A DNA stretch of 26,618 nt from Rhizophagus sp. LPA8_4_AMF (taxonomy: Eukaryota > Glomeromycota > Glomeromycetes > Glomerales > Glomeraceae), in NCBI GenBank assembly GCA_021464525.1, contig JADRCO010000777.1, positions 1 to 26,618 on the forward strand, in the 5' to 3' direction. The position numbers and the translations under genes were made by a program. Under the pieces are notes generated by a model. That model did no database searches. It saw only the letters and a list, made by a program, of their open reading frames with translations, and had not been told where the DNA came from. Shown in pieces: positions 19,738-26,618 of the stretch (the stretch's first letter is position 1; each line of letters opens with the position of its first letter).

Positions 19738-20259
19738 TTATTTACAAGCGACACCATTAATACCATTAATACCATCAAAATTACCAAACATGTTATTAGT
19801 ATTAAACATATCGTAACTCCAAGAATCGGTATTAGTGGAAGTGGATTCCATTACTCCACCATAATTATTATTATTAGAGAAAGAAAATCGAGGAAGGAAA
19901 GAAGTGAATTTTCCAATATTTAAACCTCTTGAAGTTGAATTTTCAGTTTCCTGTCGTTGTACAGGGCAATATAAATCATTATTTAAGATATCGATATCTA
20001 ATTCCGTTCTTGATTTTTTATCTTCTTCCAAACGACCCCTATTTTCTTGATAAATATTAATTGGGGCACCAAGTTCTTCTTCTTCAAAGTAATTAAAGGA
20101 AGCAGATAAAATAATTCTTGGGTTATATTGTTGAGAAAAGATTTGAGTTTCTGAATTAGAAGAAGAGTTATTAACAGATAACGAAGATGCTCTTGAACGA
20201 GCGCCATTATAAGAAGATGAATTTGAAGATGCTTTAGAAGTAGTCATTGCTGAGTTCAT
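19738..20259 (-). CDS. Unrecognised Ser/Asn-rich protein, single exon, 173 residues
   Basis: I do not recognise a family. The N-terminal 55 residues are Ser/Asn/Thr-rich with GARSRASSLS, a basic Ser cluster typical of kinase targets. The middle (about 55-110) is less biased and charged (FNYFEEEELGAPINIYQ, RGRLEEDKKSRTELDIDI, LYCPVQRQETE). The C-terminal third is Asn/Phe/Gly-rich and ends DGINGINGVACK. No signal peptide or membrane segment is seen, and most of it is probably disordered. The start is the first ATG; a second Met is at residue 4. Codon use and composition stand out from the surrounding AT-rich DNA, and a TATAAATA box lies about 140 bases upstream, so I regard it as a real gene. 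Undetected introns or a longer 3' part cannot be excluded. Confidence 0.6.
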   Translation of the reverse strand: MNSAMTTSKASSNSSSYNGARSRASSLSVNNSSSNSETQIFSQQYNPRIILSASFNYFEEEELGAPINIYQENRGRLEEDKKSRTELDIDILNNDLYCPVQRQETENSTSRGLNIGKFTSFLPRFSFSNNNNYGGVMESTSTNTDSWSYDMFNTNNMFGNFDGINGINGVACK

Positions 20260-20398
20260 TTTTGCTAATTTTAATTGCTTTGAGAGAAAAAATTAAAAAT
20301 TATTTTTTTTTTTATGTAATAAAGTTCGCGTTACAAATTTTATTTGTTTACGAAAAAAAATATTTTTTTTTTTTTTTGTTAAGCAATGAGAGGATTGG

Positions 20399-20406
20399 TA
20401 TTTATA
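20399..20406 (-). promoter_or_regulatory. TATA box of the Ser/Asn-rich gene
   Basis: TATAAATA on the minus strand lies 140 bases before the start codon at 20259, implying a leader of roughly 110 bases that holds several A and T runs. Confidence 0.5.
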
Positions 20407-20459
20407 AGAAAAAATGCCCATAACAACAATATAAATTCCCAATTTTAAAAAATTTAATA

Positions 20460-23249
20460 TAAACTTGATCGACATAAATATTTACATTATAAACTAACAT
20501 ATTACAAATAAATGTTAAAAATAGCAAACATTGTTCATAGAAAAAATGTGGCGGATGTGCTAATTTATATTAATATCCCTATTAAGAAGGATAAACACAA
20601 GCACGAAAATATTTTTGGCTTAAAATGTTTCAACAACTTAAATCTAAAAAAAGATATATGGTATCATTTACCATCATATAAAACTGCGGTCTGCGGGAAT
20701 TGTTTGAAGGAGGTTTATATTATTTACTTATAATACAATATTTATTAAATAACAAAAAGGTTAAAATAAATCGGAGAAGAAATTCAGAAATTTATTAAAA
20801 GAATCTCATGGAAAATTCTCGCTTATAATTTGCCGATGATTTAAACAACAATTTAAACAGGTTTTTATTAATTAATAATTTTGGAATATTTCTGGTGTAA
20901 TCTATTTTCGAAAATCTTTGCCATATCAATTCCATTATTTTATTTGATGATTATCCTTTTTCTTTTTTATTCAAGCATCTCTTATTTTTTGAATAAAATA
21001 AAAAAAAAAAAAAAATTTTTTATTATTATTATTAAATCAAAGAATTCATAGTTATCATAGTTATGTTCAGAGAATTTTAATTTTAGGTTTCTTCTTTCTT
21101 TCTTTTTTTTTTTGTTGTTTCAAATTTCAAGGTTGAAATAATTAATTAATAATTATAAAAATTATAAACATTGCATCATAAATCAAAATTCTGTAACGTT
21201 ATAATACCATTATTATAATCTCCTTCTTTCGCTTTGATCAAATTATTAAATATAAATTAAATTAAATTAAAAAACGAATTTGTTATTTTTAGATGTTGTA
21301 CATATATTGATTGATTCAATCAAATTTTTCTTTCGATTTCTTCAAGGGGTTTCTCAAAATAATCGGGATATCCGACAATTCATAAGTATTCTTCAGATAG
21401 GATTCGAATTCCAATTTTATCTTGATCCACGATTAACATAATTGGATCCATAAAATCTAGAAAACTGGGAACTTCCTTTCACGCCAAACTTTATAATATT
21501 GAAGTCGATTCATGAATGAAAATTTCTATTAAATATAACCTACTTTAAAAAAGATTTCAACTTATTTTAACTACTATTTTAAGCTAAATTAAGTTTAGTA
21601 TGATTCTATATTTTTTTTTTTTATCAAATGGAATAAATGGAATGAAAATGATGAAAGGCGTAAAATCATTAATCAATCTCCTTAGTATTAATTTGGTGAT
21701 TAAATAACATATTATCCTTTATTATTTTTAGGAAAAGTGGATTTCTCTAGTTCTTTTTTATCTAAATCTTTTCTCTTTTATTTTAACCTCACATGATCTG
21801 CCCCCTTCCATTCTATATATGGAAATTTCAACTCCGTACAATAGTTTCGGTTTATAATTATAATTCATGTTTCTATTCTATTATTATTATGGTTAATTCC
21901 TCGGTTATTTTTCTTTTCTTTTGAGTTACCGTGTGTTTTCTTATTTTTAACAAACACAAATAAAATGTGTAACTTATAACTTTGCTAATTTTTTACTTTT
22001 TAGTTATGATTTACACGGATATTTTTTGAAACCGCGGATATAAAAGATTTAATATATGATGAAATTTTATTATGATTTTCCATATTTTCCCAAGATTTTA
22101 ACGGTTTACTAAAGCACTGTTACGTAAAGTAAAAGTTATATATTTATATTTAATATATCTTGCATGCATATGTCCAATCCTTTATCGTATCAACGGATCA
22201 AAATTCCCTCAAACAACTTAATCCCTTATATTTAAAATGGTACGATATTTCTTAATAAAGGGTTTCATCTTTTTATTATTAGAAAATTCCTTATAATCAG
22301 TTTATCCAGTTTTCATTTCCTCCAAACCTTTCTTATGATATACATATAATCTTATAAAGACAAGAAATATATAAATATCGATATTTTTATCCCATTTTCA
22401 TGTGAATCCTGACTTATATATTATAACAGGTACTTAATAGTTACATTTCAACTATTGGCTATATTTAGAGAAATCATAAAAAGTTAACGGAAAGATATTA
22501 TAAATCATCAATAAATTAGATATTCTCTTACTAATTTCTTACGTTTTAACCTTGTGATTTTTACAGTTTTGTGTAACAATCAATTTCCCTCTCGTTTCTC
22601 TATGATTTTCAGCATGGTAGAATACCTATCACAAGAAAATCAACAAAAACAAACTATAACTTTAAGCGTTTTAAATTAAAATACCAAATTTTAATTCATA
22701 TTTTGACATGACGCGGTGCAAGAAATTATTGACATTAGTGAAAATGGGCTAACATTTTAAACTTTATTATTAGAAAGTGCTGGAACTCTTAGTTTTACAG
22801 CAGTAACTTTGATTCTTGGTTGAATGATGAGCTCTTAACAAAATTCCCTTGAGTGGATGATATGATTTACACAAATACTTGGTCTGTTTTGTCAAAAATT
22901 GGCCTTTTCTATTGAAGAAAAAAGATTTAATATACACCAGTTCAACACGAATATCAGAAAGTTTAAAGTGATTCAGATAAGTTGGATGAAACTTTTAAAT
23001 TCATTAATGAATTGTTTATTGCAAATGTTGAGTAATATCTCCTTTTTATTTGCCAAATAAAAATAAATTCAATCAGGAATTTGCCAATTCAAACTGATAT
23101 ATTTTAAAAAAATCTGATAGGAAATTTTAATAATTATACAATTTATATCTTATTTATAATAAGAATGGATTTAATTAATCAATTTAAGGAGTATAAAATT
23201 TGACTTACCTTAATTGTATTTTTATTAAATGATAATACATCGTAATAAT
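20460..23249. other. Intergenic DNA without a supported gene
   Basis: A 73-codon open frame at 20512-20733 (plus) has no domain and no clear start context; its CGNCLKE stretch is the only hint of a real protein. Around 22770-23030 short codon-like runs suggest decayed coding or transposon sequence. Homopolymer runs are frequent. No RNA gene was recognised; a box-B-like word near 21411 lacks a tRNA around it. Confidence 0.35.
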
Positions 23250-24230
23250 GATTTCCATATGGATTGATCAAATCTTTTTATCATTTGGTAGATATACTCA
23301 CTATATGGACATCTTCATTATTGAATTCAATTATTATTTTCTTATTAATTTTTTCTACTACTTGTTTCCTAAATAATCATTCGTATTCTTTTAATGGTTC
23401 CTTAAATCTTCTATCATCACTTTTTCTTCTTTTAAATCTATTAAAAACTAATTCTTTTTTTTCTAATTAATTAATTTTCTACTACTGTTGATTTTTAACA
23501 CCATCTACTCTATCAATAATAATAACTTGTAGTTTCTTTATCCTATTTCAACCTTTTTAACAATTCTTTTTCTGTTGATCATTAAATTTAATAATATTGC
23601 TTTTCTTATTAGTAAAATATTTCATTTTATTCCATCTCTTTTTAATCTTTTAGCATTATACCATATATTTTCTATCTTTGCATTGCATATTTAATTTTAC
23701 GCTTATTTTTTGATACATTTCATTATTTTCATTCTTAATTTTTAGGCTCTCCTTTTATATCATTTTATTTAAATCTTAATTTTGATAACATATTAGCATT
23801 TTTATTTTCTTTACTACTTCTATAAACTATTTCAAAGTCATTTTATCTCTACTTTTACTAAACTTTTATTTTATATGCTATTGCAACTTCCTTATTATTT
23901 TTATTCATTTGAGCTAATACTTTTAATTTTTTTTCTAATATATCTGTTATTAATATAAATTCTCTTTCAAAATCTGAATATTTTAACACAGATTTTTCTA
24001 ACTTAATACTCAATATATCAAATATTTTTTGCTATTCTTTTTCCATTCAAATTTTCAATCAAATTTCTTAATAGTTTTACTATTTTTAAGAAATCCTTTA
24101 TAAACCTTCTATAATATAATAACTAATCTAAAAATAAATAATCTTATTTCTATAATATTTTTTGATTTTTTCATATTTAATTATTTCAATTTCCTTTTTT
24201 TTGGATTTTAAACTATCTTTTTACTAGTCA
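23250..24230 (-). mobile_element. Ty3/Gypsy LTR retrotransposon fossil, internal part
   Basis: Short minus-strand peptides recall the Ty3/Gypsy pol gene in the right order: the end of reverse transcriptase (YRRFIKDF, near 24110-24130), the RNase H region (near 23870-23990) and the linker toward integrase (near 23800-23840). The left part is too worn to assign. Neither LTR is seen. It is clearly broken, with more than ten breaks, and old. Limits are approximate. Confidence 0.6.
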
Positions 24231-25163
24231 AATAGACAATTCAACTAAATTTAATAACTAGGTTAAATATAGATTTAATGGTGGTTTAATCTGTATTAAA
24301 TTGAGATTAATATTTTTAATGAAATTCAAGTACTAATAGTTTCAAATTCAGACTAATTATTTGGTCATCATTTATACTTTATTCAATGAATATTTATAGT
24401 AAGTAATATATTTAACATAAAATTTTAAACTAAATTATAGTTTAAAGATAACTGATTTCTGAATTTAATTCAATATTTTAATATTAATTTCACTTAATTA
24501 TATGGTATCTGAAGGCAATGCAATATCAGATACTATAGAGATCATGTATTTATGACACATTATGGTCTACCATTGATCTCAACTTCTCAACTATCTAGAA
24601 AAATCTACCAGAAAACATACATTGGCCTACTGGATTGCATCCAGAATCACCCTTTAAGATCTCCAAACTGATAACCACTTATATACCATATTAACGGAGT
24701 AAACAATCCTAAGTACTCAGTATAATGATCTGATGATCATTGATCTTTAAAATACATAGTTTGTACCCACATAGTAATATTCTTTTAATTTCCAGTGGCA
24801 GCTGAAATTGAACCTATGTTTTTACCATAATCAGGTTTTACAAAAGGACTCAAAGATTTACCACTGAGTCAGGTCAACCATGACCTAATTTCAAATTTAT
24901 TAAATTATTAACTATTTAAATATATATATATTAGCATTTATTTAATTTAATAATGATTATAAATAAAAAAAATCAATCTTTGATTTATAGTAATTCATAA
25001 TTTCACAATCATATAATCTGTAAAAAAAATAAATATTAAAATCATCTCATTATACTAAAGTTCAAATCTGATCTGAAAATAAAAATATAAAAAAATTTTA
25101 AAATAAACTGTTTTAAAATTTATTAATTAATCCTATTATTCAGAATTCAAAAAGTTTAAGAAA
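24231..25163. other. Degraded repeat-rich stretch without genes
   Basis: A somewhat GC-richer part (24500-24850) shows no frame or family. AGGTCA-ACCA-TGACCT at 24871-24886 is a short inverted repeat made of the same AGGTC word that fills the hAT-like element further right, and may be a relic of the same family. Confidence 0.35.
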
Positions 25164-25171
25164 GCTAAGAC
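25164..25171. repeat. Left 8-bp target duplication of the hAT-like element
   Basis: GCTAAGAC directly precedes the element. The partner at 25935-25942 is GCTGAGAC, with one difference. Eight bases is the hAT length. Confidence 0.6.
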
Positions 25172-25934
25172 TAGAGCTCCTAACAGGTCAGGTCAGGTCA
25201 GGTCAACTGGTTAACCTGACCTGATATTTTTTTCAGGTTGAATCAGGTCAGGTCACCTGAATTTAACTGTACCAACCTGATCTGACCTGATAACCTGATT
25301 TAATCTGAAGATCTGAATTATTATTTCATGACCCAGTGATCAGATTTGGATGAACATTTTTTTAAAATGTAGCTCCGAAGGATATCTACGCAACAAAAAA
25401 AAGATTGCATAATTTGGACGTCTAGATCATGAGATATTCACAAAATTGTTATATTTACCTAATATAGTCTGAAGATCTGAATAATTATCTCACGATCCAG
25501 TGATCAGATTTGGATGAAGTTTTTTTTAAAATGTAGCTACGAAGGATAGCTACGCAACAAAAAAACGACCGCATAAATTGGACAACTAGATCATGAGATA
25601 TGCACAAAATCGGTTATATTTACCTAATATGATCTGATGACCTGGGTAATTATCTCGTGATCCAGTGATCAGATTTGAATAAACCATTTTTTAAAATGTA
25701 GTCCCGATGGTTCTCTACGCAACAAAAAAAAGACCGCATAAATTGGATATCTAGATCACGAGATATTAATAAAAATGTTTTTATTCTTCAGGTTTCAGGT
25801 TAACCTGATCAGGTCAACCTTCATACCTGACCTGAATTTTAATCAGAAATCTTGTACCCGACCTGAATTTACCTGGTTTTTCAGGTCAGGTCAGGTCAGG
25901 TCACCTGAATTTGGTCTACCTGTTCGGAGCACTA
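25172..25934. mobile_element. hAT-type non-autonomous DNA transposon, 763 bp, both ends present
   Basis: Terminal inverted repeats are TAGAGCTCCTAACAGGT on the left and TAGTGCTCCGAACAGGT on the right (minus strand), 15 of 17 identical and fitting the hAT YARNG rule. The 8-bp flanks GCTAAGAC/GCTGAGAC look like a target duplication. Subterminal regions are packed with AGGTC words in both orientations, including four to five tandem copies at each side (about 25185-25204 and 25884-25902), as expected of transposase-binding arrays. The centre holds three tandem units. There is no coding frame, so any movement would need transposase from elsewhere. Confidence 0.75.
25321..25766. repeat. Three tandem units of about 164 bp inside the hAT-like element
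   Basis: CAGTGATCAGATTTG starts at 25334, 25498 and 25663, so the period is 164-165. Each unit runs from a TCTCACGATCCAG-type word to CTAGATCATGAGATAT, which are inverted repeats of one another, and contains AAAATGTAG, CTACGCAAC and a run of seven or eight A. In unit 2, GTAGC and GCTAC can pair as an inner hairpin. Units differ by about 10-15%, so the array is not very recent. Confidence 0.85.
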
Positions 25935-25942
25935 GCTGAGAC
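25935..25942. repeat. Right 8-bp target duplication of the hAT-like element
   Basis: GCTGAGAC directly follows the element and differs from the left flank by one base. Confidence 0.6.
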
Positions 25943-26194
25943 TTATAAAAAAATAATTAATAAAAAAAATTAAATAATACAGTCATCTTCTTTATAGTGA
26001 GACTTTTACAATATAGTTATATATATAAAATTTTCATATTAATATTACAATAAATTTTTTTAATAATTATTTTAAAACTAAATACAGTATAATTAAAATT
26101 TATGATAATAATAAAACCCTTTTATGTAAAACTTAATCTGATTTATTACTATAAAATTATATTATGCCATTATAACTAAAGCTTCAAATAAGTA
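25943..26194. other. AT-rich intergenic DNA
   Basis: Nothing recognised between the two repeat copies. Confidence 0.5.
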
Positions 26195-26320
26195 AATCCA
26201 ATTCAGGTAATCCATCAAGTTAACCTGAAATATTTGGGTTAGGTTATTAAATTTGTGATCTAATATTAAATTAAGTTAAAAATTTAATCCAATCAGATTG
26301 ACCTGTTAACCTGAAACTTT
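26195..26320. mobile_element. Diverged relative of the hAT-like repeat family
   Basis: AACCTG and GACCTG words surround GTGATCTAATAT and TTAAAAATTTAATCCAATCAGATTGACC. These match in order the reverse complement of 1-195 (GTGATCTAATAT, TTAAATATTTAACCCAATCTGATC). Ends are not defined and it looks older than the other copies. The remaining bases to the window end are AT-rich with nothing recognised. Confidence 0.5.
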
Positions 26321-26618
26321 TTAGTTAATTTATAAAATAATGTTGCAAAAACATTTTTTAATATAAATTTAATAAAACATTTTGCAATATTTTTTATTAT
26401 ATAGTTCATTATAAAAAAGTTAATATATAAAGATCATCACTTAAATTTCTTCTGTTACACAAATCTTTACTATAAGGTTATATGATTGTCATTATGAACA
26501 CATTGTTGGTAAAAGTAATTTCCTTTAATCATAAGAAATAACCATTATAAATCTTTCTCTTACGAAAGTTTCAATATAAATTTATTTGTTATTTAGTAAA
26601 ATACAAGTAAATAATCAA

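Noticed and set aside
20512-20733. 73-codon open frame on the plus strand
   Set aside because: No recognisable domain or start context; it could be a transposon scrap.
21405-21425. Box-B-like GATTCGAATTCC, possible tRNA
   Set aside because: No box A, anticodon arm or acceptor stem can be found around it on either strand.

Overview
The window reads as nuclear DNA of an early-diverging filamentous fungus. The best guess is an arbuscular mycorrhizal fungus of the Rhizophagus/Glomus type; this rests on style, not on a database match. The DNA is extremely AT-rich with long A and T runs. Protein genes are cut by many short introns (about 65-110 bases) with GT..AG ends, and long gene-poor stretches hold transposon debris and simple repeats. 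I rebuilt every spliced gene by hand from splice sites and reading phase, and all exon sums close in frame.

Layout. 1-4121: the end of a hAT-like element, an array of eight 19-bp repeats, a 1.4-kb pyrimidine-rich block, then very AT-rich sequence without genes. 4122-10420 is the gene-dense core: an astacin metallopeptidase (minus strand, five exons, one of only 20 bases), the small GPI-anchor synthesis subunit PIG-Y (plus, two exons), and a PMS1/Mlh2-type MutL mismatch-repair protein (minus, eleven exons, 1133 residues). 10554-10858 (minus) is a GC-rich island that I identify as the signal recognition particle RNA (7SL) gene, with a TATA box upstream and a T11 terminator. 11255-11580 holds small repeat elements. 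11674-14634 (minus) is the ER chaperone endoplasmin/GRP94 (seven exons, 802 residues, signal peptide and C-terminal RDEL), with TATA, unfolded-protein-type and heat-shock elements upstream. 14940-19737 has no convincing gene but carries a hairpin element, a palindromic repeat pair and a CGGAG cluster. 19738-20259 (minus) is an unrecognised Ser/Asn-rich protein. 20740-24230 is degraded sequence ending in an old Ty3/Gypsy fossil. 25172-25934 is a complete-looking hAT-type non-autonomous element with 8-bp target duplications and three internal ~164-bp repeats; diverged relatives lie at both window edges.

How the genes fit together: SRP RNA (targeting to the ER), endoplasmin (folding in the ER) and PIG-Y (GPI-anchor synthesis on the ER membrane) all serve the secretory pathway, and the astacin belongs to a usually secreted family. 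Their closeness may be chance. The mismatch-repair gene lies directly downstream of the SRP RNA gene and has an ACGCGT box in the short gap between them. I found no CRISPR array, no complete tRNA and no bacterial-type operon.
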